A stretch of DNA of 64,000 nt from an uncultured Oscillospiraceae bacterium. GTDB taxonomy: Bacteria > Bacillota > Clostridia > Oscillospirales > Acutalibacteraceae. The notes under the pieces are model-generated. The model made no database searches, was not told the origin of the DNA, and worked only from the letters and a program-made list of their open reading frames with translations. The position numbers and the translations under genes are program-made. The stretch covers positions 3,033-67,032 of the forward strand of contig UQNI01000001.1 in assembly GCA_900542375.1 (NCBI GenBank), in the 5' to 3' direction. Shown one piece after another: positions 1-8,499 of the stretch (position 1 is its first letter; each line of letters opens with the position of its first letter).

Positions 1-2
1 GT

Positions 3-689
3 GAATTTGTTGCCAATGTAACGCATGAGCTGAAAACACCGCTTACAGCAATACGCGGCAGCATTGAATTGCTCAAAAGCGCTGACAGAGATGAGGAAAC
101 CCGAAGATATTTTTATGATGTTTTGGATATTGAAGCGGAACGGCTGCATCATTTAATTGATGACATGTTGGTATTGTCCCAGATTGAAAATGCAAAGCCC
201 GACAGTACAGAACAGCGGTGTGATGTAGCTCAGGAAATCCGTGAAACAGTGGCAAGATTATATCCGATTGCCGAAAAGGAGAACATTTCTCTAAAGGTAG
301 AGTTAAAAGACGGTATTTGGGTTGCATGTTCCTCATCACGCTTGCAGCAAATGCTTGGTAATCTGATTGAAAATGCAATCAAATACAATAAACCAAACGG
401 TTCTGTGAAAATTACTGCAGAGGAATCGCGACAAATGGCAGTGATTCGCATTCAAGATACAGGAATCGGAATTGAAGAAGAACACTTTAACAGATTGTTT
501 GAGCGTTTTTATCGTGTAGATACCAGTAGGTCAAGAGCAATTGGTGGTACGGGGCTTGGCTTGTCTATTGTAAAGCATTTGGCTGTACTATACGGTGGAG
601 AAGTAAGTGTGGAAAGTACGCCCGGGGTAGGAACTACTTTTACTGTGCGTCTGCCGCTGTTATTGCCGGAAAAACTTAATATGTCATAA
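3..689 (+). CDS. Sensor histidine kinase, C-terminal part (partial at window edge)
   Basis: The 3' end of a two-component sensor kinase; the start lies before the window. The reading frame is open from base 3 and begins inside the HisKA domain, with the phosphoacceptor motif THELKTPLT and the histidine at bases 24-26. The HATPase_c domain follows, with the N box (NLIENAIKYN), the G1 box (DTGIGI), the F box (LFERFYRVD) and the G2 box (GGTGLGLSIVKHL). The family autophosphorylates the H-box histidine and passes the phosphate to a response regulator, which is presumably upstream. The order and spacing of boxes is PhoR/WalK-like. The stimulus cannot be inferred because the sensor part is missing. 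A strong terminator follows directly, so it is the last gene of its operon. Confidence 0.93.
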   Translation, partial: EFVANVTHELKTPLTAIRGSIELLKSADRDEETRRYFYDVLDIEAERLHHLIDDMLVLSQIENAKPDSTEQRCDVAQEIRETVARLYPIAEKENISLKVELKDGIWVACSSSRLQQMLGNLIENAIKYNKPNGSVKITAEESRQMAVIRIQDTGIGIEEEHFNRLFERFYRVDTSRSRAIGGTGLGLSIVKHLAVLYGGEVSVESTPGVGTTFTVRLPLLLPEKLNMS

Positions 690-720
690 AAACAGCAGCG
701 AAATTTTTGCTGCTGTTTTT
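690..720 (+). terminator. Rho-independent terminator after histidine kinase
   Basis: The arms AAACAGCAGC and GCTGCTGTTT flank a 9-nt loop and end in a T run. The stem starts directly after the kinase stop codon. Confidence 0.85.
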
Positions 721-796
721 ATATGGAATTTATGGTATCAAAAACGCATACAAATGGAATATTCATTCTAATTTTTACTATTAGTATAATTTTTCG

Positions 797-825
797 TTGA
801 AAAACCGGCTGCACTATGTTAAAAT
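797..825 (+). promoter_or_regulatory. Sigma-A promoter for the Big_2-domain protein
   Basis: TTGAAA at 797-802 and TAAAAT at 820-825 are separated by 17 nt. The gene start at 887 lies about 55 nt downstream. Confidence 0.65.
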
Positions 826-886
826 AATAGCGTTTTCATATTGTATTGGCATAGTTACATATGATTTGATTGAGAAGGAGTTTGAA

Positions 887-1840
887 ATGAGCGAAAAAGA
901 ACAATTGCCAAAGGCGTCCACCGAGCCAAAAGAGCCGACGGACCATCATAAAAAAAGAAAAATTGCTATTATCATTACAGTAATTGTATGTATCCTCATT
1001 GTTTTAATTGTTACATTGTGTTCCATTTTTCTGGCAGGAGGGCAACCTGGAAAAGACCAACCAGCTTCAGGCGATGCCAGTGGAGTGAGCTCTGCGGAAG
1101 GTACTTCCTCAACAGAGAGTGAACTTGCAGAAGGCGGCGGCGTACAAAAACCGGTTTATATCGACCCGAATTATGATGGAGTGACAGGTGGAGCCGGTAC
1201 ACAAGGAAGCTTAGAGGGAGGAAACACCAACGGCGGTACAGGAAATGGCGAAAATGACACAAATAATGGTCAAAACAATACAACCACTGCTGTAGGCAAG
1301 GTATCCTTGGATGCTGTAGATAAAAAGTTGTTGGTAGGAAAAACAGTGACATTAACGGCTGAAGTGTATCCTAATCAGGCAACGGATAAAAAACTTACAT
1401 GGAAAAGCAGTAATGAGTCTGTAGCAACCGTAGAAAGCGGCGTAGTAACAGGAAAATCTCCGGGCGTGGCAGTGATTACAGCGACTACCTCCAATGGAAA
1501 ATCTTCCGCTTGTGTTGTAACGGTACGTGCCAAAACCGCTTATGATGCACCTTATGACAAAGATGCTATTTACGCAGATATGGTATCCTACGGCATAGGA
1601 AAAGGATTTACGTTGGATACTGCGTTGTCGGCTGATTCTGCTGAATATTTTGAAGAATATACAGGAGACGGCTGGTATCAAGATGCCCCGGAATCACTTT
1701 GGAGCAAATGTGCTTGGATGATTGATAATGCGGCTCAGTCAGTAACAAGCAGTACCGGCAGTATGGATGGGCATCGCTTTAATATTCTGTTAAAAGCGGA
1801 TAATAATGGAGAATATCATATTTATGTGCTCTATCAATAA
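887..1840 (+). CDS. Membrane-anchored protein with Big_2 (bacterial Ig-like) domain
   Basis: A 317-residue protein. I chose ATG 887 because GAGAAGGAG stands just before it; an upstream in-frame TTG at 797 is the -35 box of the promoter. A short charged cytoplasmic head carries the run KKRK. One strong transmembrane segment follows (about residues 26-48), then a Ser/Gly/Asn-rich linker to about residue 130. A Big_2 Ig-like domain covers roughly 140-215 (VSLDAVDKKLLVGKTVTL to the motif GVVTGKSPGVAVITA). The C-terminal ~100 residues contain no motif I recognise. Big_2 domains are typically extracellular adhesion or wall-binding modules, so this is probably a surface protein with its domain outside the cell. 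It is transcribed alone between a promoter and a terminator. The function is unknown. Confidence 0.8.
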   Translation: MSEKEQLPKASTEPKEPTDHHKKRKIAIIITVIVCILIVLIVTLCSIFLAGGQPGKDQPASGDASGVSSAEGTSSTESELAEGGGVQKPVYIDPNYDGVTGGAGTQGSLEGGNTNGGTGNGENDTNNGQNNTTTAVGKVSLDAVDKKLLVGKTVTLTAEVYPNQATDKKLTWKSSNESVATVESGVVTGKSPGVAVITATTSNGKSSACVVTVRAKTAYDAPYDKDAIYADMVSYGIGKGFTLDTALSADSAEYFEEYTGDGWYQDAPESLWSKCAWMIDNAAQSVTSSTGSMDGHRFNILLKADNNGEYHIYVLYQ

Positions 1841-1850
1841 GAGAGAACAG

Positions 1851-1878
1851 GAACTTTTCGTTTGAAAAGTTCTTTTTC
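1851..1878 (+). terminator. Rho-independent terminator after Big_2 protein
   Basis: The arms GAACTTTTC and GAAAAGTTC flank the loop GTTT and are followed by a T run. Confidence 0.8.
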
Positions 1879-1998
1879 TTTATCGTTTTCTGCTTGTGGA
1901 CGATAAACCGCCCATGAAAAAAGGAAAAGATTCATGCTTTTCAGTCATGATGATTCTTTATGGAACATATGATTTTATTATGGAAAGGTGTGGTTATT

Positions 1999-2583
1999 GT
2001 GTTGATATGTTCCATAAAACCGAAAATAAAATTAACGGTTATTGTTATTTTAGGAATCATTGCAGCTATCATTGTATCCGTGATTATTTATTTTAATTTT
2101 AAAGGAGAGACATGGGTTATGGTGGCAGGCGCACAATATTCGATACAAGCCGGGGAAAACGAACAAAGAATCGACTTTTTAAAACAATTTGGATGGGAAG
2201 TAGAGCAGGAACCCGTATCTATTGAGGAAATTGTCATTCCTCAACAGTTCAATCAGGTGTACGAACGCTACAATGAATTACAAAAAACACAAGGAATGGA
2301 CCTTACCAAATATGCAGGAAAAACAGTAAAAAAAGTGGTATATCAAATTACAAATTATCAGCGGCAGGATACCATTGTGCATGCAACACTGCTAATTTAT
2401 CATGATAAAGTCATAGGAGGTGATATCAGCTCTGCCGAGTTAGATGGGTTCATGTATGGTTTTATGGGAGAAGGCTCACAGGAGACCAATCAATTATCCG
2501 GTTCTATGATAGCATCTGAGATTGAGGAGGCTTCGCAGCAATCCAAAGGAGAAATTCCTACCACAGCGTATCCAACAGACTGA
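1999..2583 (+). CDS. DUF4830 domain-containing single-pass membrane protein
   Basis: A 194-residue protein if GTG 1999 is the start, chosen because AAAGGTG lies 8 nt upstream. The in-frame ATG at 1960 has no ribosome-binding site. One transmembrane helix lies near the N-terminus (LTVIVILGIIAAIIVSVII). An extracellular domain follows with the pattern RIDFLKQFGWEVEQEPV, then IPQQFNQVYERYNELQKTQG and LTKYAGKTVKKVVYQITNY. This matches the DUF4830 family as I know it from Clostridia; no function is established for it. The C-terminal ~40 residues are low-complexity (Gln/Ser/Glu/Thr). It is followed within 70 nt by the pseudouridine synthase gene on the same strand, so the two may be cotranscribed. 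Confidence 0.75.
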   Translation: MLICSIKPKIKLTVIVILGIIAAIIVSVIIYFNFKGETWVMVAGAQYSIQAGENEQRIDFLKQFGWEVEQEPVSIEEIVIPQQFNQVYERYNELQKTQGMDLTKYAGKTVKKVVYQITNYQRQDTIVHATLLIYHDKVIGGDISSAELDGFMYGFMGEGSQETNQLSGSMIASEIEEASQQSKGEIPTTAYPTD

Positions 2584-2649
2584 TAAGACTTTCTCTTGCA
2601 GGAAAAGTATGATAAAATAAAGCGACTGATAACAGGAGCGGATGGAAAC

Positions 2650-3363
2650 ATGAAAGAACGTTTGGATAAAATTCTTGCATCTCAAAATATAGGAAGCAGA
2701 AAAGACGTAGGATTGCTGATACGTAAAGGGGCAATTACGGTAAATGGTCTTGTTGTGAAGAAATCTGATACGAAAGTGGATGGAGACCTTGACGAAATTT
2801 GTGTCAACGGTATTTCGCTGCAATTTAAACGCCATTTATATCTTATGATGAACAAACCCGCAGGGATACTAAGTGCAGCCAGGGACAGCCGTATGCAGAC
2901 AGTACTGGACTTATTGCCTGAAGTATATCGCCGCCGTGGATTATTTCCTGCAGGAAGACTGGACCGTGATACGGAGGGGCTTTTAATTATTACAGATGAT
3001 GGAGATTTTGCGCATAAAATGTTGTCTCCCAAAAGCAACGTGTTTAAAGTGTATCATGCAAAATTGGATGCCCCTGTGACAGATGAAGATATCACTGCAT
3101 TTGAAACAGGAATTGTGATTGGTGACCTGCATTGTTTGCCGGCACATTTGGAACGTTTGGAAAAGGAAGGGGAACCATGGGCAAAGGTGACCATTTGTGA
3201 GGGGAAGTTTCACCAAGTAAAACGAATGTTTTTAGCGCGAGGCAAACAAGTTGTATATTTGGAAAGAATTCAAATAGGAAATCTACAGTTGGACACAGAT
3301 TTACATAGAGGAGAAACACGGGAATTAACAGAACAAGAGAGAACTGCAATTTTTCATAAATAA
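2650..3363 (+). CDS. rsuA: RsuA-family pseudouridine synthase (16S rRNA type)
   Basis: A 237-residue enzyme that isomerises a uridine in ribosomal RNA; the RsuA branch acts on 16S U516. ATG 2650 was chosen because GGAGCGGATGG precedes it and homologues start with this S4 domain (KERLDKILASQNIGSRKDV). The S4 RNA-binding domain covers residues 1-60. The catalytic domain has the signature GRLDRDTEGLLIITDDG near residue 103, whose first Asp is the family's catalytic residue. The later motif EGKFHQVKRMF is also typical. The length is normal for the family. Assignment to RsuA rather than RluB or RluF is a judgement from overall shape, so the exact rRNA target is inference. Confidence 0.88.
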   Translation: MKERLDKILASQNIGSRKDVGLLIRKGAITVNGLVVKKSDTKVDGDLDEICVNGISLQFKRHLYLMMNKPAGILSAARDSRMQTVLDLLPEVYRRRGLFPAGRLDRDTEGLLIITDDGDFAHKMLSPKSNVFKVYHAKLDAPVTDEDITAFETGIVIGDLHCLPAHLERLEKEGEPWAKVTICEGKFHQVKRMFLARGKQVVYLERIQIGNLQLDTDLHRGETRELTEQERTAIFHK

Positions 3364-3369
3364 TCGTAA

Positions 3370-3403
3370 AAAGAACTGTATATTGTGACAGTTCTTTTTT
3401 TAT
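3370..3403 (+). terminator. Rho-independent terminator after rsuA
   Basis: GAACTGT pairs with ACAGTTC and is followed by seven or more T. Confidence 0.85.
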
Positions 3404-3500
3404 ATACAAAATACACAAAAGATTTTGGGAAAAGAATGGACAGACAGTTTTTGAAAAATAAACTTTTTTCAAAAAATCATATGATTTTATGCTAAATAGG

Positions 3501-3529
3501 TTGAAAAAAACGTAATCTTTGTGTAAAAT
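3501..3529 (+). promoter_or_regulatory. Probable sigma-A promoter of the PucR/CdaR-type regulator
   Basis: TTGAAA at 3501-3506 and TAAAAT at 3524-3529 with a 17-nt spacer, 115 nt before the start codon. The surrounding 3404-3643 stretch is very AT-rich and holds no other recognisable feature. Confidence 0.55.
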
Positions 3530-3643
3530 AAATAATACAATAAATATTTGTGGTGACAAACTTACCAAATGTTAAAAAAATTTTAAGGTATTCATGAACA
3601 AATTGCTTTACGCAATTCTTACAAAAAAGTGAGGGAAAATGAT

Positions 3644-4729
3644 ATGTCGAACAGATTATTCCAAGGTGTGATTCATCAAATGCGTGACGCCATTGACAGA
3701 ACAATTGGCGTTATGGACGAAACATCCGTTATAATTGCGTGCAGTGAACTTGGCAGAATTGGAGAAGTAAACGAAAGTGTAAATGCAGAGACAATGGCCT
3801 CTACCGATACTTTTGTTTTAAACGGTTATACTTATAAATCATTTGGCAGCCGTCCCAAACCGGAGTTTGCCGTATTTGTATCCGGTACAGATAGTGAGGC
3901 TGTAAAGTACGCCAATTTATTGGCAATTTCTCTTGGAAGCATCAAACAATATTATGATGAAAAATATGATCGCAGCAATTTTATCAAAAATGTAATTTTA
4001 GATAACATTTTACCTGGTGATATTTATTTAAAGGCCAGAGAATTGCGCTTTAATACGGATGTAAGCCGTGTGTGCATGTTGATTAAAATTACCAATAAAT
4101 CTGATGTTTCCGCTTATGATGTCATTCAAAATTTATTCCCTGATAAAACAAAAGACTTTATCATCAATATTAATGAAACTGATATTGCCTTGGTCAAAGA
4201 AATACGCAGCGATATTGAAATGAAAGACTTGGATAAACTGGCAAGCTCTATTGTAGATACATTATCCAGCGAATATTATATCCATTGTATGATTGGTATC
4301 GGTACCATTGTTGTGGGTATTAAAGATTTGGCACGCTCCTTTAAGGAAGCTCAGGTTGCAATGGAAGTAGGCAAAGTGTTTGATACGGAAAAAACCATTG
4401 TAAGCTATGATAATTTGGGCATTGCACGTTTGATTTATCAATTGCCTACCACCTTATGCGATATGTTCCTGAAAGAAGTATTCAAACGCGGCTCCATAGA
4501 ATCTTTAGACCATGAAACATTGTTTACCATTCAACGTTTTTTTGAAAATAATTTAAACGTATCAGAAACTTCCCGTAAACTTTTTGTTCATAGAAATACC
4601 TTAGTTTATCGTTTGGAAAAAATTAAAAAAATTACAGGTTTAGACTTGCGTGAGTTTGAAGATGCGATTGTATTTAAAGTTGCTTTAATGGTGAAAAAGT
4701 ATCTTTCTTCCAATCCTGTAAAGTTTTAG
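3644..4729 (+). CDS. PucR/CdaR-family transcriptional regulator
   Basis: A 361-residue DNA-binding regulator. ATG 3644 is chosen because GAGGGA stands 8 nt upstream; the upstream GTG at 3629 would swallow this site. The C-terminus (about residues 295-355) is the PucR-type helix-turn-helix: LFTIQRFFENNLNVSETSRK followed by LFVHRNTLVYRLEKIKKITG. The middle part resembles the degenerate GGDEF-like domain of CdaR proteins, with the segment GIGTIVVGIKDLARSFKEAQ typical of it. The N-terminal ~120 residues are probably the sensing part. Known members control sugar-acid, purine or amino-acid catabolism. The target here is unknown and no metabolic gene is adjacent on its side of the terminator. Confidence 0.85.
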   Translation: MSNRLFQGVIHQMRDAIDRTIGVMDETSVIIACSELGRIGEVNESVNAETMASTDTFVLNGYTYKSFGSRPKPEFAVFVSGTDSEAVKYANLLAISLGSIKQYYDEKYDRSNFIKNVILDNILPGDIYLKARELRFNTDVSRVCMLIKITNKSDVSAYDVIQNLFPDKTKDFIININETDIALVKEIRSDIEMKDLDKLASSIVDTLSSEYYIHCMIGIGTIVVGIKDLARSFKEAQVAMEVGKVFDTEKTIVSYDNLGIARLIYQLPTTLCDMFLKEVFKRGSIESLDHETLFTIQRFFENNLNVSETSRKLFVHRNTLVYRLEKIKKITGLDLREFEDAIVFKVALMVKKYLSSNPVKF

Positions 4730-4824
4730 AATTATTTTTTCTTGATATTTCCAGTCGCTACAGAGTTAACAAAATAATTACAAAATAATTACAGTTATTT
4801 TCATTAAAAGAATTATAAAAGAAA

Positions 4825-4864
4825 GACCCATTGGTATGATTGTAAATAATATCAGTGGGTTTTG
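4825..4864 (+). terminator. Probable terminator after the PucR/CdaR-type gene
   Basis: ACCCATTG and CAGTGGGT pair (one G-T wobble) around a 19-nt loop and are followed by TTTT. It sits about 100 nt after the stop. Two copies of AAAATAATTAC lie in between. Confidence 0.55.
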
Positions 4865-4890
4865 ACACTTTTTCAAAAACTTACTCGAAT
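4862..4890 (+). promoter_or_regulatory. Possible promoter of ftsEX operon
   Basis: A consensus -35 box, TTGACA at 4862-4867, is followed after 17 nt by the weak -10 box TCGAAT. It partly overlaps the T tail of the preceding terminator. Confidence 0.4.
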
Positions 4891-4916
4891 TTTGTTACCA
4901 ATGAGGAGAATTTGTT

Positions 4917-5990
4917 TTGATAGAGTTTAAGAATGTCTCCAAAGTATACCCCAATGGTGCGGTGGCTTTGAAGAATGTAAACATTAACATAGAAAAAGGC
5001 GAATTCGTTTTTATCGTAGGCTCCTCCGGTGCCGGTAAAAGTACTTTTTTGAAGTTAATTATGTGCGAAGAAAAACCGGAATCCGGCGACATTATATTCA
5101 ACGGGCGAAATTTGTCAAAAATACGTAAGAGAGAAATTCCGTATATCAGACGTAATATGGGAACCGTGTTCCAGGATTTCCGCCTGATTGACCATATGAC
5201 TGTTTATGATAATGTTGCATTTGCCATGCATGTTGTAGGGGCAAGTAACCGTGAGATTAAAAAACGTGTACCTTATATTTGCGGATTGGTTGGCCTTGAG
5301 AAAAAGATGAAGTGCAAACCTCATGAACTTTCCGGCGGCGAACAGCAGCGTGTTGGCTTGGCAAGAGCGCTTGTGAATAATCCCAAAATTATCATTGCAG
5401 ACGAACCTACAGGTAACGTTGACCCGGATTTATCCTTTGAAATTGTAGATTTGCTCAGCGAAATTAACCGCCGCGGTACCACTGTTCTTATGGTTACTCA
5501 CGAACATGACTTGGTTCAACATTTCCATAAACGTGTCATTGAAATTCACGGTGGTGTTGTGGTTGCTGATACAAACGTGAAAAATCAGCCGCAGCCTTAT
5601 GTAAGGGGAGCATCGGTACCAAATACGCCTGAACAAGAACAGGATACATTCCAAGATGATGATTTGCTTGATGATGATTATAGAGAAGACGATGCAGGCG
5701 AACAAGTTACATATCCAGACTCTGATTATCAGGAAATGTTAAGACGTTACAGTGTTGCTTCAGAAGAGGAACTGGAAGAGCAAACGGAAGAAGTGAAAGA
5801 ATATATTCCGGGACATGTAAAAGAACATATTGTAAATGTCGAGACAATTTCTCAACCGGAGGCTCAGTCGGAAGACGAAGATAATGAGGAAGAAATTGTT
5901 CATTATGAAGATGCATTGGAAGAGCTTGAAAATGTTTTAAAACATGAAACAGAAGAGGACGAGAAAGACAAGGAGGTGGCAAAGGGATGA
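4917..5990 (+). CDS. ftsE: Cell division ATP-binding protein FtsE with acidic C-terminal extension
   Basis: The cytoplasmic ATPase of the FtsEX complex, which couples ATP hydrolysis to activation of a cell-wall hydrolase outside the membrane. TTG 4917 is the start, behind GAGGAGA. Residues 1-225 are a complete ABC ATPase: Walker A GSSGAGKST (35-43), Q-loop FQDFR, signature LSGGEQQRVGLARAL (138-152), Walker B IIIADE (158-163), H-loop TH (His196). Typical FtsE proteins are about 225-230 residues. This one has 357, the excess being a disordered tail rich in Asp/Glu (235-357). It overlaps ftsX by 4 nt (ATGA), so the two are translationally coupled, and the hydrolase gene follows. Confidence 0.95.
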   Translation: MIEFKNVSKVYPNGAVALKNVNINIEKGEFVFIVGSSGAGKSTFLKLIMCEEKPESGDIIFNGRNLSKIRKREIPYIRRNMGTVFQDFRLIDHMTVYDNVAFAMHVVGASNREIKKRVPYICGLVGLEKKMKCKPHELSGGEQQRVGLARALVNNPKIIIADEPTGNVDPDLSFEIVDLLSEINRRGTTVLMVTHEHDLVQHFHKRVIEIHGGVVVADTNVKNQPQPYVRGASVPNTPEQEQDTFQDDDLLDDDYREDDAGEQVTYPDSDYQEMLRRYSVASEEELEEQTEEVKEYIPGHVKEHIVNVETISQPEAQSEDEDNEEEIVHYEDALEELENVLKHETEEDEKDKEVAKG

Positions 5991-6892
5991 AATTAGGCTA
6001 CCTGTTTAAAGAAGGCGTAAAAAATGCTTGGTCTAATCGTACTATGACAATTGCTTCCATAGCTGTTTTGGTTTCTTGTCTATTATTAACCGGCTCTGCA
6101 GTTCTGTTTTCTATGAATCTTGCTAAGGCTATGGAGGTTTTCCAGGGAGGAAACTCCATTCAGGTATATCTGGATGATGGATTACCTACTTTGGAATCTG
6201 TAAAAATAGGAGAAGCAATTAAATCGATTGATAATGTAGAGAATTGTGAGTTTGTTTCAAAAGATGAAGCGGTGCAGAGCTATATTGACGCTTTGGGCGG
6301 TGATGGCGATATTCTGGCCGGATTAACGGGAGAAAATAATCCACTGCCGGATGCCTTTAGAATTTCATTAAAAGATTTATCCATTTATGAAGAAACAGCA
6401 CAGCAGATTTTAAGTATTGAGGGCGTACAAAAAATTAATGACTATTCCGAAGTTGCAAATAAATTAACAAGACTGGACACTATGGTGAAAATTGTTGCAA
6501 TCAGTGTTGTAACTGTATTAGGTATCGTTTCACTGTTTATTATTGCGAATACCATTCGAGTCACTATGCACTCCAGAAGACTGGAAATCAGTATTATGAA
6601 ATCGGTTGGTGCTACAAACGGTTTTGTAAGGGTGCCATTTTTAGTGGAAGGTGCTTTAATCGGATGTATTTCCGGTTTGATTTCCAGTGGTTTGGTTGCA
6701 TTGGCATACAATTATGTAATGAAGGTTATTTCCAGCCTGATGTCATCGTTTATACCATTGCCGTTATCAACAGTCATTCCATGGACTATTTTAGCGTTTG
6801 TTGGGGCAGGTATTTTATTTGGACTTGTTGGCGGTCTAATCTCCATTGGAAAGTATTTGAATAAAGAAGGGAGTAAGGTAATTGCTTTGTAA
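5987..6892 (+). CDS. ftsX: Cell division protein FtsX
   Basis: The membrane partner of FtsE, 301 residues. It has the FtsX layout. A transmembrane helix lies near the N-terminus (about residues 20-45, TIASIAVLVSCLLLTGSAVL). An extracellular domain of about 110 residues follows. Three helices form the permease part (about 165-190, 210-240, 260-290), with the conserved cytoplasmic segment RRLEISIMKSVGATNGFVR in between. In this family the outer loop binds a peptidoglycan hydrolase. The hydrolase gene overlaps the 3' end by 11 nt, which fits a FtsE-FtsX-hydrolase complex. Confidence 0.95.
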   Translation: MKLGYLFKEGVKNAWSNRTMTIASIAVLVSCLLLTGSAVLFSMNLAKAMEVFQGGNSIQVYLDDGLPTLESVKIGEAIKSIDNVENCEFVSKDEAVQSYIDALGGDGDILAGLTGENNPLPDAFRISLKDLSIYEETAQQILSIEGVQKINDYSEVANKLTRLDTMVKIVAISVVTVLGIVSLFIIANTIRVTMHSRRLEISIMKSVGATNGFVRVPFLVEGALIGCISGLISSGLVALAYNYVMKVISSLMSSFIPLPLSTVIPWTILAFVGAGILFGLVGGLISIGKYLNKEGSKVIAL

Positions 6893-8228
6893 AACTTTGA
6901 GAAACAAAATTATTAAAATTGCATTGATTGCTACTATGGCTGTTTCTGTTACCGTAGCGCCAATCATGCATACATATTTCACTCCTACCGTTTCCGCTGC
7001 ATCTTCGTTGGATGAACTGCAGGAAAAACAAAGTGAAATTGAACAACAAAAAGAAGAAACCAACGCAAAGTTGGAAAGCTTGAAAGCTGACCAAACACAG
7101 CAGCAAGAGTACAAAAATACACTTGACCAACAATTGTATAATGTAAAACAAGAAAAATATGTGATTGAAGAGCGTATTAGTGTACTGGATGCTCAAATTG
7201 TTGAAAAGCAAGCTGCAATTGAAGATAAACAAGCAGAAATTGACGCCAATTTTGAACAATTGGGTCAACGTCTAAATGCAATTTATCTTGCAGGTGAAAC
7301 AACTACGCTAGAAATCTTACTTCATTCCAGCAATGCAACTGAGCTAATGGACAACATGGAGGTAGTGCAGAGCATTACAGAACATGATAAAAAACTAATT
7401 GAAGAGTTACAAACAGCTATCAGTGAAATTAAAGATGAAAAAGCTGAGATTGAAGCCAACCGTGACGAAGTAGCCAGCGCTAAAGTGGAGCTTGACCAAA
7501 AGCAGGAAGAAATCAATGCACTTGTAGAAGAGAGCAATCGTGTATTGGAAGAGCTAAATGCGAATATTGCTCAAGAAAATGAGCATTTACATGTTTTGGA
7601 TGAACAAAGTGCCGAAGCGGCTGCAGCGGTTGATCAGTGGTTTGCGGATTATTATGCACAACAAGCACAACAAGCGCAGCAAAATCAAAACAATAATTCC
7701 GGCAGCTCTGGAAACTCAGGTGGTTCCGGCAATTCCGGCGGTTCTACCAACGGTGGCGGAAGTTCTTCCGGTGGGGGAAGTTCCAGTGGCGGTGGAGCCA
7801 TTATTAACGGTGGTTTAAGTTCCACAGGTTGGATGTTCCCTGCGCCGGGTACATACGGATTGACTTCTGATTTTAGCGATGGCAGAAATCACGGTGCTTG
7901 GGATATCGCTACTGGAGGATGTTACGGTAACCCAATAGTTGCAGCAAAATCAGGTACAGTTATGAATGCTATGCCTGATCCTTACGGATATGGCACCTAC
8001 GTAATGATTGATCATGGAAATGGCTATATTACTGTATACGGTCATATGAGCAGCAAAATTGCTACTCCGGGTCAATATGTTGAACAAGGACAAGTAATTG
8101 GTTATATTGGAAATACAGGTCAGTCCACAGGACCACACCTACACTTTGAGGTGCGCTACATGGGAGTAAAACAAGATCCTCTTAATTACTATCCTGATAT
8201 TTACGGCTCTTTAACTAAATATTTTTAG
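6882..8228 (+). CDS. PcsB/EnvC-like secreted M23 peptidoglycan hydrolase with coiled coil
   Basis: A 448-residue secreted endopeptidase-type protein. TTG 6882 is the start, preceded by AAGGGAG. A signal peptide (KIIKIALIATMAVSVTVAP) is likely cleaved after VSA near residue 39. Residues 40-255 form a long heptad-rich coiled coil, the part that docks to FtsX in PcsB and CwlO-type proteins. A Gly/Ser/Asn linker spans about 265-308. The M23 (LytM) domain occupies about 318-440 and keeps the metal ligands: NHGAWD (His and Asp) and the HLHFE motif. All zinc-binding residues are visible, so the enzyme should be active on cross-linked peptides. Overlap with ftsX and the coiled coil support regulation by FtsEX. 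Confidence 0.92.
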   Translation: MLCKTLRNKIIKIALIATMAVSVTVAPIMHTYFTPTVSAASSLDELQEKQSEIEQQKEETNAKLESLKADQTQQQEYKNTLDQQLYNVKQEKYVIEERISVLDAQIVEKQAAIEDKQAEIDANFEQLGQRLNAIYLAGETTTLEILLHSSNATELMDNMEVVQSITEHDKKLIEELQTAISEIKDEKAEIEANRDEVASAKVELDQKQEEINALVEESNRVLEELNANIAQENEHLHVLDEQSAEAAAAVDQWFADYYAQQAQQAQQNQNNNSGSSGNSGGSGNSGGSTNGGGSSSGGGSSSGGGAIINGGLSSTGWMFPAPGTYGLTSDFSDGRNHGAWDIATGGCYGNPIVAAKSGTVMNAMPDPYGYGTYVMIDHGNGYITVYGHMSSKIATPGQYVEQGQVIGYIGNTGQSTGPHLHFEVRYMGVKQDPLNYYPDIYGSLTKYF

Positions 8229-8233
8229 TGCTT

Positions 8234-8270
8234 AAAAACGATTCTGAAGGTAAATTCAGAATCGTTTTTG
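8234..8270 (+). terminator. Strong rho-independent terminator of the ftsEX operon
   Basis: A perfect 15-bp stem (AAAAACGATTCTGAA with its complement) and a 6-nt loop, ending in a T run. Confidence 0.9.
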
Positions 8271-8380
8271 ATTTGTAAAAGAAAATGATTATCTTGAGTT
8301 CTTTACTGTATTGTCAATCTTTATTTTTTGTAATTATAAATTTATGGGGTAGGTATTTTGTTCTAAACTCCTAATTGTCA

Positions 8381-8409
8381 TTGACAGATACAGGCACTTT
8401 TACTATAAT
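8381..8409 (+). promoter_or_regulatory. Consensus sigma-A promoter of greA-lysS
   Basis: Perfect TTGACA (8381-8386) and perfect TATAAT (8404-8409), 17 nt apart. The leader to the greA ATG is about 85 nt. Nothing else was recognised between 8271 and 8499. Confidence 0.85.
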
Positions 8410-8499
8410 AGGACATAAGTATTAATCAATGCTTACAGCATTTTATTTATACAGCACACACCAATTTTATATCAATATCATAAAGGTGGTTATTCACAT

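Noticed and set aside
1896..2096. A 66-codon frame overlapping the start of the DUF4830 gene
   Set aside because: It is in a different frame from a recognisable family and lacks a ribosome-binding site.
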